Below, piece after piece: positions 1 through 8,555 of a DNA stretch of 64,000 nucleotides. The DNA is from Paraburkholderia sp041321145 (GTDB lineage: Bacteria > Pseudomonadota > Gammaproteobacteria > Burkholderiales > Burkholderiaceae), in the NCBI RefSeq assembly GCF_041321145.1, contig NZ_JBGGWA010000016.1, positions 62,001 through 126,000 on the forward strand. The letters are read 5' to 3'. Position 1 is the stretch's first letter; every line of letters starts with the position of its first letter. Below the pieces are notes generated by a model, which was not told the origin of the DNA, searched no databases, and was given only the letters and a program-made list of their open reading frames with translations. A program made the translations under genes and the position numbers.

Positions 1-254
1 GACGTCGCGCGGCCGGGTTCAATCAGGCTGCGCTCGATACCGCCGCGCGGGCCGGTTTCGGTAACGGCGCATTCGAGGACAGTATCGAGGATGAAGCCGC
101 CGTCGCGGACAAGTTCTATCCGGCTCAATCCGGCGACGATCGTGGTCACGGTGACGGTAACACCCACGCCGACGCTAGCGGAACGCCCACGGCATCCAGC
201 CTGCAGGACCGGCTGGATCAGCGCGCCGCACTGCTCGGCGGGAAGGCCGCATGA
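1..254 (+). CDS. C-terminal fragment of unidentified accessory protein
   Basis: An open frame enters from the left edge and ends at TGA 252-254, giving about 83 residues. The fragment is hydrophilic and rich in Ala, Asp and Gly, with the tail LQDRLDQRAALLGGKAA. The 5' part lies outside the window and no domain is recognisable. The stop overlaps the ATG of the next reading frame by four bases (ATGA), so this is probably an upstream member of the same operon. Function unknown. Confidence 0.45.
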   Translation, partial: RRAAGFNQAALDTAARAGFGNGAFEDSIEDEAAVADKFYPAQSGDDRGHGDGNTHADASGTPTASSLQDRLDQRAALLGGKAA

Positions 255-1175
255 TCCGTCGTCCGGCATTCGCTCTGGCGGTCGCGGCAACCGCCACCGC
301 CGTCTGCATGTCGGTATTGGCCGGCTGGCAGCGCGGCGGATGGCTGTCGGAGCGGCTGGTGTGGGTTGCAGTGAGCGCTGTGCTGATCGGCGGCGCTCAC
401 CTGCTGCCCGCGCTATGCCGCGCTGCGCCGCTCGCGGTACGAGGCATCGGTACGCTGCTGTGGCTCGGCTGCATGACTGCTGCATCGTGGGGACACGCGA
501 CGTTCTTCCTGCTGTCAATCGCATGCGGGGGAGGTCCGGGCGTCGGCCGTGTCCATCGCCAGCGTGCCGGCTCATCGCGCACTGACGGCCGTCATGGCGG
601 AGCGCGCTTCGGTTGCGGCCGATCTTGCTGTCGCCGATGCGCAGCACTGCATCCGTAGCTGCCCGACGCTACAGGTACGGCGAACCGCGCTGGCTGCCCG
701 GCTCGATGCACTCGACGCCGAAGTGACCGACGTGCGCCGGTATCAGGCCATCGAAGACAGTAACGCGTCGCATCGTGACGCCGCCCGTGACGATCCGGTC
801 ACGGCGCGGCTGGCCACGCTACGCGGTGTCACGGATGCGCGGCTCGAACTGCTCACGAGTCTCGTGTTTGCGGCGGTTCTCGAAGGCATGGCCTGCCTGC
901 TGTGGTGGATCGCGCTGCTGCCGCAGGGCAGGTCGCCCGTCACGGTTCATCGCGCCCCCGTAGCCGCAGTCACGACTGATGTATCCGACGTGACTACGGC
1001 TGACGCGCCGCCTGTCCCTGTCATGACTGAACCTGAAACCGAAGTCACAAGGCTGCGACGCGGCATCGAGGCCGGTCTCCTGCGTCCGACCGTCGCGAGC
1101 ATCCGCCAGCACCTTGGCTGCTCGCAGGCGAAAGCCGCCGCGCTACGCAAGCTGGTCATCGTGCCGGCGGCATAA
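251..1175 (+). pseudogene. Frameshifted membrane protein with coiled coil and C-terminal HTH-like region
   Basis: Two open frames appear to be halves of one gene. The first starts at ATG 251 (ATGA overlap with the preceding stop) and encodes about 90 residues with three hydrophobic segments (around ALAVAATATAVCMSVLAG, WVAVSAVLIGG and GTLLWLGC). Near 513-516 its translation degenerates, while the frame running through GTG 549 to 1175 continues sensibly as HAGEVRAS. That part has a predicted coiled coil (AVMAERASVAADLAVADA), another membrane segment (LEGMACLLWWIALL) and a C-terminal HTH-like stretch (PTVASIRQHLGCSQAKAAAL). The shift amounts to one extra base. It may be a real mutation or a sequencing error; the intact gene would encode about 300 residues. 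Function unknown; genes like this are typical of integrative elements in Burkholderiaceae. Confidence 0.5.
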
Positions 1176-1275
1176 ACCGGGCGCGTCCTGCGCCCGGTCC
1201 CCTTCCTTCACATTTCTGCGATCACGCATCCGGTTCCTCCAGAGGCCCGTGCTCGTCCTGATTCTGGAGCCATCC

Positions 1276-1662
1276 ATGAGCAACACCATCCGTCTCAAAC
1301 CGCTGTTTTATCCGGGCCGGTTGCTGGTCACGCCCGACGCACTGGAAAAACTACGCGCCAACCAGATCCCCGTCATCAGCGTCATGCTGCGGCACATTGC
1401 CGGCGACTGGGGCATCGTGTCCGACGACGACCATGCACAGAACAACCTGTCGGTCGCGGCCGGCCTGCGTCTACTGTCGATCTACCCACTGCCGGACGGC
1501 GCGCGCGTCATCGTGGTTACCGAGTGGGATCGCTCGAACACCACGATCGAGCTGATCGGGCAGCTGGTTTCCGGCAATGCGCCGCAGCGCCCGCCCGCGA
1601 GTGTTCATGCCTGTTACCCACGATGGCCGACGATCAACGATCCGCTCAGGAGGTGCGCATGA
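1276..1662 (+). CDS. Small accessory-element protein, paralogue of next gene
   Basis: This encodes 128 residues from ATG 1276. It resembles the next protein along the whole core: both have an RHxxGDWG motif, then an N(x)LS or NEL stretch, an (L/S)LSxY segment and a closing I(V/I)TExxRxxTTI element. It is therefore a tandem duplicate of a compact family common in mobile elements and of unknown role. The last 25 residues (after GNAPQRPP) look unrelated to the core and may be a degenerate tail. The stop overlaps the next start by four bases (ATGA), implying translational coupling. Family recognised by pattern only. Confidence 0.6.
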   Translation: MSNTIRLKPLFYPGRLLVTPDALEKLRANQIPVISVMLRHIAGDWGIVSDDDHAQNNLSVAAGLRLLSIYPLPDGARVIVVTEWDRSNTTIELIGQLVSGNAPQRPPASVHACYPRWPTINDPLRRCA

Positions 1663-1940
1663 ACCGCCGCCCGCGTTTCCGGATGGGCCAACCCATCATT
1701 ACCCTGGCCGCCCGGTCCGTGCTGGAACAGGCCGGGATTTCGGCGACCGTCCTGCTGGGACGGCATCTGCGCGGCGACTGGGGTGAGCTGGATATTGCCG
1801 ACATCGCCAGCAACGAGCTGGCCCTGCTGATCCACAGACGCCTGCTGTCGAGCTATGTGATACCGGGCGGCGGCAAAATCTGGATCATCACCGAGGCCAA
1901 TCGCGCTGTTACGACGATCCTCCTGCCGGAGGACCATTGA
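1659..1940 (+). CDS. Small accessory-element protein (GDWG/ITE family)
   Basis: This encodes 93 residues from ATG 1659, with a strong Shine-Dalgarno (AGGAGG) seven bases upstream. Motifs are LLGRHLRGDWGELD near residues 33-46, NELALLIHRRLLSSY in the middle and a C-terminal IWIITEANRAVTTILLPE. The length is typical for this compact family. It overlaps the upstream paralogue and the downstream cysteine-protease-like gene at ATGA-type junctions, so three genes form one tight operon. The function is unknown in the family as far as I know. Confidence 0.65.
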   Translation: MNRRPRFRMGQPIITLAARSVLEQAGISATVLLGRHLRGDWGELDIADIASNELALLIHRRLLSSYVIPGGGKIWIITEANRAVTTILLPEDH

Positions 1941-2575
1941 TGTCCACCCTGATCCAGAAGCTTCACCCAGCGTTGTATCCGGGACGGCTGCAGACGCTTG
2001 CCGGAGGCCGCCGACTGCTCTTCAGCCGGCAGGGCATGTGGGACAGCGGCAGCGCCCTGCATTGCGCGGCAATGGCGCTCGCCATGCTCGGCAGGCTGTC
2101 CGATCCAGTCGACGTGCGCGACTATACGAGCGGCCCCGTTGCATATTTCTGGGATCGGGCCTGGCCGCACTACCTGCATGGACTGACGCCTTCGGAACTG
2201 GCCAGCTTCGTCTGGGAGCTCAATGCCGGTGTACAGCCTGTCCAGGCCGAAAGTTACGCAGATGAAATCCTGCTCTTCTGCGCCCGGGAGCTGTCCGCAG
2301 GATGGCCGGTGATCGTCTGGATCGCCAACCGTCGAACCGGTGAACGGCATGCCGCACTGGCTGTCGGGCTTGTGGAACGGGACACCATCCCGAACGCGCT
2401 CCTGCTGCTCGATCCGGCCGGCGCTATGCCGGTACTGGCCGCGTGCAATGCGCGGCTGGAATCCGGAATCACATACCTCGTACATCACGGCCGAAGCGAG
2501 TGTGCGGGTCGACGTGGACGGCGCAGTGTCGATCCGCCGACTGGAAGACGGACTACCGAAGCCTACTGCGCCTGA
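1940..2575 (+). CDS. C39/papain-like cysteine peptidase-fold protein, C-terminus possibly frameshifted
   Basis: This encodes 211 residues from ATG 1940, overlapping the previous stop. It shows the layout of C39-like papain-fold proteins: a Cys in DSGSALHCAAMALAMLG near residue 43, a His in RHAALAVGL and an Asp in LLLLDPAG, which could be the catalytic triad order Cys-His-Asp. A role in processing or in binding a peptide is inferred only. After about residue 180 the translation becomes Arg-rich and low in sense. The neighbouring +1 frame reads ASVRVDVDGAVSIRRLEDG, so a frameshift near 2485 is likely. The 3' end overlaps the convergent XRE regulator by 23 bases. Confidence 0.55.
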   Translation: MSTLIQKLHPALYPGRLQTLAGGRRLLFSRQGMWDSGSALHCAAMALAMLGRLSDPVDVRDYTSGPVAYFWDRAWPHYLHGLTPSELASFVWELNAGVQPVQAESYADEILLFCARELSAGWPVIVWIANRRTGERHAALAVGLVERDTIPNALLLLDPAGAMPVLAACNARLESGITYLVHHGRSECAGRRGRRSVDPPTGRRTTEAYCA

Positions 2576-2882
2576 TCTCGGGCGGTGTCGCTGCATTGGC
2601 CCGGCGCTTGCCGGTCGGCGCGAGCGACACCCCATCCAGTGGCGCGAACAGTTCAGCGAGCGTCACGCCCAGCACGTGGCAAATGTTGGCCAGCGTTTCG
2701 ACGGACGGATTGGCGATGCCCCGCTCGATCGCGGAGATATACGTCCGGTCCACATGGGCCTCGAAGGCGAGCGTCTCCTGCGACTTGTCGGCCTCGTGCC
2801 GGCATTGCTTGATGCGTTTGCCGAGGGCAACGGAGATCGGGGCCGGTGTGGCGGAGGAAGGTGAAGAACGACGGGTAGCCAT
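2553..2882 (-). CDS. XRE-family helix-turn-helix regulator
   Basis: This encodes 109 residues from ATG 2882. A Cro/CI-type HTH spans about residues 17-75: LGKRIKQCRHEADKSQETLA, then VDRTYISAIERGIANPSVET and LANICHVLGVTLAELF. This is a DNA-binding repressor or activator. The gene is divergent from the lipoprotein gene at 3069, and a near-perfect palindrome sits 40 bases upstream of its start. Autoregulation and control of the divergent genes are therefore likely. A more upstream ATG exists at 2930, but it would place the operator palindrome inside the coding sequence. Confidence 0.8.
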   Translation of the reverse strand: MATRRSSPSSATPAPISVALGKRIKQCRHEADKSQETLAFEAHVDRTYISAIERGIANPSVETLANICHVLGVTLAELFAPLDGVSLAPTGKRRANAATPPEIRRSRLR

Positions 2883-2922
2883 GCCAGGCAGAATGCCCGG
2901 CTGTCGATTGATTCTCGACGTT

Positions 2923-3042
2923 GTAAACACGACATTTGATGTCGTGTTTACTCTTCATTTCTTCCGTGTTCTGCCGATATAGCAATTCGGGGGCGTGCGA
3001 CCGAAGTTGGCCCACGCCCATCTTTGCAGAGTAAACACGACA
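2923..3042. promoter_or_regulatory. Palindromic operator plus extra half-site
   Basis: There is a perfect 13-bp inverted repeat: GTAAACACGACAT at 2923-2935, its reverse complement at 2939-2951 and a 3-bp spacer. A further half-site GTAAACACGACA lies at 3031-3042, just before the Shine-Dalgarno of the lipoprotein gene at 3069. The placement between the divergent XRE gene and the lipoprotein gene fits an operator bound by the XRE protein. Binding is inferred. Confidence 0.6.
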
Positions 3043-3068
3043 ATTAAATCTGAAAGGAACAAGAAGGA

Positions 3069-4862
3069 ATGAAGAACAAACGTCCTGTCCGGGGAATCCG
3101 CTTTCCGGTCTATACCGTCTTCGGCTCGCTTGCCCTACTTTCTGCGTGTGGTGGGGGCGGTGGCGGCGCAAGCAGTGCAGGCAGCTCACCATCGGGGCCG
3201 GCAACCACGCCGACCACCCAGTTGTCGGGCAGGGCGCTTGACGGCCCGCTCGCCGGCGCGACCGTGTGCTTCGACAACGGCCAGGGCGCGTGCGACACGA
3301 GTCAACTGACGACCACGACCGATGCGAACGGCAATTACACACTCAAGGAATCGGGCAGCACGACCGGCAAGCAGCTCGACGTGCTCGTCACCCCGGACAC
3401 GACCGATGGCGGCAACCGGTTCACGAACACGTTCACACTGTCGGCAGTCGTCTCCGGCAGCACGCAGAACATCACGCCGCTCACGACCATGGTCGTCTCG
3501 CAAATGAAGGCGGGGAAATCCCTGACCGATGCAACGGCGGCCGTGCAGAATCTCGTTGGCAGCAGTGTCGATCCGAACGTGGACTATGTCGCCAGCGGCG
3601 ACGCCAGCACCACCGCAGTCGCCGCCAGCATGGTCAGTCACATGGAAGCGCTTGGCGGGCAGGGAGCGATCTCGTGGTCGCAGGTCCAGGCCACGATGAA
3701 TGCTTACGCCACCAAAGGTTCGGTCAACGGCGTGCAGCAATCCGACGTCGACGCGCAGCTCACCAACCCGGCGTACAGCTCGCCGGTCGATGCGACGACA
3801 GCCCTCGCCAGTCCGCTCTTTACGGTCGATGGCGACCTTTCGCAGTTCCTTGTGGGCAGCAACTTTTCGGCGGCGCTCTCGCCGGTCCGCGAAAACTTCT
3901 CCCTGAACGGTTCCGCGCTTTCGATCACGCAGGAAGTGCAATCCGGCAGCAACTGGTCGGCGGCGACGCCGGCCGGCAGCTACGACGCGGGTCTTAGCAG
4001 CACATGGATCTCGCTGGATGCGGGTGCCGGTGCATACGAGATGAAGGCCGATGGCTCCTGGACTAGCTGGCTGACGCCTGCGCAGCTGCATACTTCGTAC
4101 AACCTGTCCGCAGTTGGGTCGAAACTGGTTGGTACTGATCCGAACACCAACGATCAAGTGGCAGTTTCGTACCGCACGACGGATGTAAGCGGTCAGCCCC
4201 TGTCGAGCGCACTGCGGATCGACTATCGCAATCCCGTGCGCGGCACGATGACGGGCATGTTTCCATCGGGAACCACTGCATATCTCGCAACGACCGCCTA
4301 TGCGAACGATCGCCTGATGCTCGTGAACCAGGGATTGGGGCAGCCCTGGATCAACGGCGCAGACGTGAGCTCGACGACCGTCGTCAACGGCTCGGCCCTT
4401 TACACCGTCGGCGATCCGAACCAGACCTATACATCGGTGCGACAGGCCGTGGGAACACAAACTGACATCGCGGGCGGCTGCCTGTTGCTGAGCATCCAGG
4501 CGGGCGGTGTCGCGCAAATCGTCGAGAGCGGGAAGTCGGGATGCAGCTACAGCGACCTCCCGATTGCGCTACCGGTGACGGGAAGCTGGTCCGTATATCC
4601 GCGCAATGCCAACGTGATCACGATCTCCCTGCCGAAGTCCATCGGCGCGCCGACCGTAGCGATCGATGACGACCTCAAGGATGCGATCAACATCGGCGGC
4701 TCGCTCATAGTGGGCCTGATGAACGGCAAGCTCATGGGCGGGTTCATGCTGCCGACCAGTCAGCCATTGACGGTCGCGCAGCTTCGCGCTGCCGTGACCG
4801 ACACGATCGCGACATCGATGCGAACCGCGGCTGCGAGTCGGGGAATCCAGCAAAACCCATAA
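3069..4862 (+). CDS. Large secreted lipoprotein with carboxypeptidase-regulatory-like N-terminal domain
   Basis: This encodes 597 residues from ATG 3069, preceded by a GAAGGA Shine-Dalgarno. The signal peptide ends in a lipobox (LLSAC, Cys about residue 27), followed by a Gly/Ser/Pro-rich linker, so an outer-membrane lipoprotein is expected. Residues about 50-95 look like a carboxypeptidase-regulatory or Ig-like fold (LSGRALDGPLAGATVCFDN, then TTTDANGNYTL). The remainder is a long beta-rich region without a catalytic motif that I recognise. It is preceded by a palindrome half-site, so it may be controlled by the divergent XRE gene. Specific function unknown. Confidence 0.7.
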   Translation: MKNKRPVRGIRFPVYTVFGSLALLSACGGGGGGASSAGSSPSGPATTPTTQLSGRALDGPLAGATVCFDNGQGACDTSQLTTTTDANGNYTLKESGSTTGKQLDVLVTPDTTDGGNRFTNTFTLSAVVSGSTQNITPLTTMVVSQMKAGKSLTDATAAVQNLVGSSVDPNVDYVASGDASTTAVAASMVSHMEALGGQGAISWSQVQATMNAYATKGSVNGVQQSDVDAQLTNPAYSSPVDATTALASPLFTVDGDLSQFLVGSNFSAALSPVRENFSLNGSALSITQEVQSGSNWSAATPAGSYDAGLSSTWISLDAGAGAYEMKADGSWTSWLTPAQLHTSYNLSAVGSKLVGTDPNTNDQVAVSYRTTDVSGQPLSSALRIDYRNPVRGTMTGMFPSGTTAYLATTAYANDRLMLVNQGLGQPWINGADVSSTTVVNGSALYTVGDPNQTYTSVRQAVGTQTDIAGGCLLLSIQAGGVAQIVESGKSGCSYSDLPIALPVTGSWSVYPRNANVITISLPKSIGAPTVAIDDDLKDAINIGGSLIVGLMNGKLMGGFMLPTSQPLTVAQLRAAVTDTIATSMRTAAASRGIQQNP

Positions 4863-5022
4863 CGTTTTCGGCCTCACCTGACAGGGCCGACGAGTCATCC
4901 GTGTTCGACGGCCGTGTTTCGTTGGCCCTTCGCAGCGATCACGCTGAAATCGGCTCATGGTGATCGCTGCGCCACCCTCGACAACCCCGATCCCTTCCCT
5001 CATTACTCACTTCATTAACGAT

Positions 5023-6099
5023 ATGAAATTCTCAATTCACCCCAGGTCGATGCTTCTTGTCACGACGTTCGCCACAGCGCTCGCGTTGGCCGGTTGCGGA
5101 GACAAAACTCTTGATTTCCGCAACGCTGAAATCAACAACGGCAAGGTGTACGCGGGTGACTCGAATACGCCGTTCACCGGCACGCTCACGAACGTTTCTG
5201 CTGGTCAGATTCTGGGCTCGCAAAGCGGTTTCGCCAAACTGGTCAATGTGGTGAATTACGATCTTCCGTCGGCGACGGTCGGTGCGATGGGCCTCAGCTC
5301 GATCTGCGACGTTCACGTAGAGGGCGGCTGGCTCGACGGCAAAGCCATTTGCAAGGCACCTCAGTCGGACACCGTCCGTATCGAGGCCTCGTTCAAGGAT
5401 GGGACGCTCGACGGCGACCTTATCGTTTACGACGATTCTGACAAGGAACCTTTTGTCACCGTGACGTTCAAAAACGGCCTGCCTGACGGCAAACAAATGC
5501 TCTACAGCACCAAGACGCACAAGCTCGTGTACGTCAACAACTGGGAAAGCGGCATCCTGAATGGCGAAGAAATGGGCTACTACGCGGACACCGGAAATCT
5601 CGAGGTGCAGGTCAACCGTGCCAACGGCCAATATGACGGAGATCTAAAGGTGTATGCGCCGGACGGTAAGCAAGTCATTCATCGCGTGACGTATGTCACC
5701 GGAAAGAAGCAAGGCCCGGACGACCAGTACGATGCTGCGACCGGCAAACAGATCGGGCACGCTGACTGGGAAAACGACCAGATGAATGGCGTCGTCAAGG
5801 TGTGGGATGTTAAAGGCAACGTGACCAAGGAAGTGACCTACGACCGAGGCGTTCGTCAGCCGACTGCGGACGAAATTGCAGCGCAGGCTACCGCGGACAA
5901 GCAAGCCCAGACGGACATGGAGGCGAATTACGCGAAGCAAAAGCGGGACGAGGCGGTAGCAAACTGCATCGCGGAATTGATCGATAAAAATAATCCAAAT
6001 GCCCCGAGGGATGGGCGCGTCATTCAGGTTCGCGATGAAGAAAAACAAGCTTACCGGCAGCAGTGCGAGCAGGCTGTGCCGCAGGCTTCCACGCCGTAA
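5023..6099 (+). CDS. Lipoprotein with MORN-like (YwqK-type) repeats
   Basis: This encodes 358 residues from ATG 5023, chosen because a lipoprotein signal follows at once (MKFSIHPRSMLLVTTF, lipobox ALAGC). Residues about 130-275 contain repeated MORN-type hairpins of the form DGxLDGDLIVYD, NGLPDGKQMLYS, SGILNGEEMGYY, NGQYDGDLKVY and NDQMNGVVKVWD. Such proteins resemble the YwqK family sometimes paired with toxins, but no toxin gene is adjacent. The C-terminus (about 290-358) is charged and helical. It follows the other lipoprotein gene with a 160-base gap, so both may be cell-envelope cargo. Confidence 0.65.
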   Translation: MKFSIHPRSMLLVTTFATALALAGCGDKTLDFRNAEINNGKVYAGDSNTPFTGTLTNVSAGQILGSQSGFAKLVNVVNYDLPSATVGAMGLSSICDVHVEGGWLDGKAICKAPQSDTVRIEASFKDGTLDGDLIVYDDSDKEPFVTVTFKNGLPDGKQMLYSTKTHKLVYVNNWESGILNGEEMGYYADTGNLEVQVNRANGQYDGDLKVYAPDGKQVIHRVTYVTGKKQGPDDQYDAATGKQIGHADWENDQMNGVVKVWDVKGNVTKEVTYDRGVRQPTADEIAAQATADKQAQTDMEANYAKQKRDEAVANCIAELIDKNNPNAPRDGRVIQVRDEEKQAYRQQCEQAVPQASTP

Positions 6100-6767
6100 T
6101 CCGTAATCGGCGCAACTGCTGACAAAATCTCCCAAGCTGGACCGGGCGGCCATCCTCGTGCTTAAGGAGACCGCCATCCGATCGCCCCCGTACCGCTTTT
6201 TCCGTTTTTCTGAAGTTCCACCGGTTATCGGGGCCGACCAGGATCGTCGCACTCGCAATCACACAAACGATAACCGGACTGGCAGCATTGCCCCGCTCAC
6301 ACAATGTCAACGGACGTTGCTATAGGCCAATCCGGGGGCGGCGTAAAGAAGTCGCACTGGGGTCAGGGCTTCCGCCTGAAGGCCCCGGTGAGTCTGAACG
6401 CAAGTGCTTCGGCACGGACCGATGCGACACATGCAGTTCCCGAACTGGCTTGCTAACAGCTACCGCCTCATCCGCGACAGCCTAGCCGACTAACTGAAAC
6501 ACGCCTCTTCGCCATCGCTGGAGCCGGCGAGTCTTGGACCTGCTGGCTCCGCACTCCCCCGGCTACTTCTTTGCGGTAACGCCGTCGGCAAACAACCACT
6601 TCGGCCTGACGCGGCCGTCCGTAGCCGGACCCTAAGCCGACATGGCGATTTCCCGGAAGCTGCCTTTCAACGTTTGAGCTCCGTGGCGCGACAGGGCCGT
6701 CCCGCGTGCAGAATTAGACAGCACAGGGCCGCGCATCTGTTGTGCAATTTTCAGGAACGTTCCGATT
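6100..6767. other. No supported gene
   Basis: These 668 bases between the MORN lipoprotein and the convergent 595-residue gene contain only short overlapping frames on both strands, without a ribosome binding site or a recognisable motif. It may be degraded DNA. I see no repeats or RNA gene. Confidence 0.5.
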
Positions 6768-8555
6768 CTAGTGCTCATCGTCTGTACGGTTCCAAAAATC
6801 GTGGAGGTGGAGCGTCGCGCCGGTCACTGGTATCGAAGCCGACATCGGATGGATGTCGGGCACTTGCCCGTACTCTTGGAGAAGTCGCGCATGCAGGTCT
6901 CGCAAGGACCGCGCAGAAGGGCCAACTTCCATGCGAGCGCGAACGAACTGGGGCCATACCGCCATGGCCAAAGAAGGTGCGTCGGTCCTGACACCATAGC
7001 CTCGCGTGCGGACAGACGACCTTGAAATGGCGAAGAGCATGACGCTTCTAACCGCCTCTCGACGTTTCTGTTTGAGCCGCAGCGACTTATCGAGTGCCGA
7101 AACGCCGTTTTCCTCAATCCACGACATGATCTTACTGGACCAGTCAGTCAGCTCGGCGGAGAGGTTCGCAGCCTTGCTTCGGAGTTGGCGAACGTCGTTG
7201 GTGGAGTAATCTTGCCACTTCAACTGGAAGATTCCGACATCGCCGGTGCGGCGGTCGTAGATGGCCGCGTCGATATCCGTCAGAACTGCGCTTCCGCGGC
7301 GCAACTTGAGGTTGCCTGGGAAGCAAATGTATCGCGAACCACGGAACATCGCGTAGAGATGCTCCCGCATCCAGTTCTCGCGGTCTGCTGCGACGGCATG
7401 TTCAGTGCGAGGGTCTAGCCATTGATGCTGGGTCCTGGCCGCTGTGAAGGGGTTTCGCGTCAAGCACGACACGGGCCGCAAGATGAAGCCGTTGCCCAAG
7501 TCGAAGAGGAAGGGAATCAATGGTGTCGAGTGATCGGCTAGCTTCTTTGCCTGCTCTGATGTCATGGCAAGTGCATTGAAGACGCTATGGACGACAGACC
7601 CGGGGCGTCCGCTCATCATGGCGATAGACTCTTCAAGCGCGGCTCGTGGTCCCCAGATGGTCAAGCTTTGGCCGACGGAGACATGGTCGTAAAGCTTCTT
7701 CGCAACCGACACGCAGGCGAAGTGCTTGGAGTGAAGGCTAATTAACGAGGCGCCCACGCCTGTGATATCGGCGCCTGTGATCGAGCCCAGCATGGCCTCA
7801 GGGTGTATGCCCGAGGCCTCGCGCCAATGTGTCGCTAGCGACAGGGCTTCAGCCATGTAGTGCTCATCGACCTCGATGCGCGCGTCATAGGCCACCATCA
7901 CGCCTCGTCCAGTGTCCCAAGGCCTCACCATTGGCTTGATGAGCTCCTGGATATCGGGCCTGAGCCAACGCTTCGCTGGCGCGTCGGCCGTAGCCGTGTA
8001 GTTGCCCGGCATGTCGGGGATGCGCAAGGCATTGCGCATCGAAACCGTCGTCCAACCCGCGTTTGACGATGGCAGCGCTTGTGCGGCTATGAGGCGGTCC
8101 GACTCCGCAGCGTCGGCGAACTGCGCACGCGCATCCTCGCTCATGTAGATTTGAAACTGGTCACCATCCCTCGTGATCTGCACGATGCCTCGCTCACTCA
8201 TGTCAGCCAAGCGGCGCAGCAGCGAAACCTTGCCGAACTCTTGCATGAGCCCAGTAGCGAAGACACGCGATTCGTATGTGCTTTCCATCAGGGGGACGCC
8301 GCCTGGCTGGTCCAGGGGCTCGAAAAGCTCGGCGACAGCCCTGTTCCATCCCCAATACATCAGGTCGATCGACTGCGCGACCTTCTCGCTGTCACCGACC
8401 AAGGCCGGCGCATGCGTTCCCCAGTAGTCCATCGCTCGGACCACTTCTATGAAAAGGACAAACCGACCCATACGGTCGCTCGGCAATGGCTTGAGGACAG
8501 CTCCGAGATGGACCTCCGCCAAATCCCTAAGGGCTTGGGCACTAGAATCGGCCAC
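6768..8555 (-). CDS. Orphan 595-residue protein with PD-(D/E)xK-like motif
   Basis: The start is GTG 8555. No full-length family is recognised. The C-terminal third (about residues 405-560) has the spacing of a PD-(D/E)xK-type nuclease: LTDIDAAIYDRRTGDVGIFQLKWQ, with Asp427/Asp429 followed by Q444-L-K446. That resembles the QxK variant seen in Mrr-like and NERD-like nucleases. The N-terminal 400 residues are alpha/beta, with no transmembrane segments and no ATPase motif. The gene is single, flanked by about 670 and 1200 bases lacking genes. An anti-phage or restriction role is only a guess from location and motif. Confidence 0.6.
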   Translation of the reverse strand: MADSSAQALRDLAEVHLGAVLKPLPSDRMGRFVLFIEVVRAMDYWGTHAPALVGDSEKVAQSIDLMYWGWNRAVAELFEPLDQPGGVPLMESTYESRVFATGLMQEFGKVSLLRRLADMSERGIVQITRDGDQFQIYMSEDARAQFADAAESDRLIAAQALPSSNAGWTTVSMRNALRIPDMPGNYTATADAPAKRWLRPDIQELIKPMVRPWDTGRGVMVAYDARIEVDEHYMAEALSLATHWREASGIHPEAMLGSITGADITGVGASLISLHSKHFACVSVAKKLYDHVSVGQSLTIWGPRAALEESIAMMSGRPGSVVHSVFNALAMTSEQAKKLADHSTPLIPFLFDLGNGFILRPVSCLTRNPFTAARTQHQWLDPRTEHAVAADRENWMREHLYAMFRGSRYICFPGNLKLRRGSAVLTDIDAAIYDRRTGDVGIFQLKWQDYSTNDVRQLRSKAANLSAELTDWSSKIMSWIEENGVSALDKSLRLKQKRREAVRSVMLFAISRSSVRTRGYGVRTDAPSLAMAVWPQFVRARMEVGPSARSLRDLHARLLQEYGQVPDIHPMSASIPVTGATLHLHDFWNRTDDEH

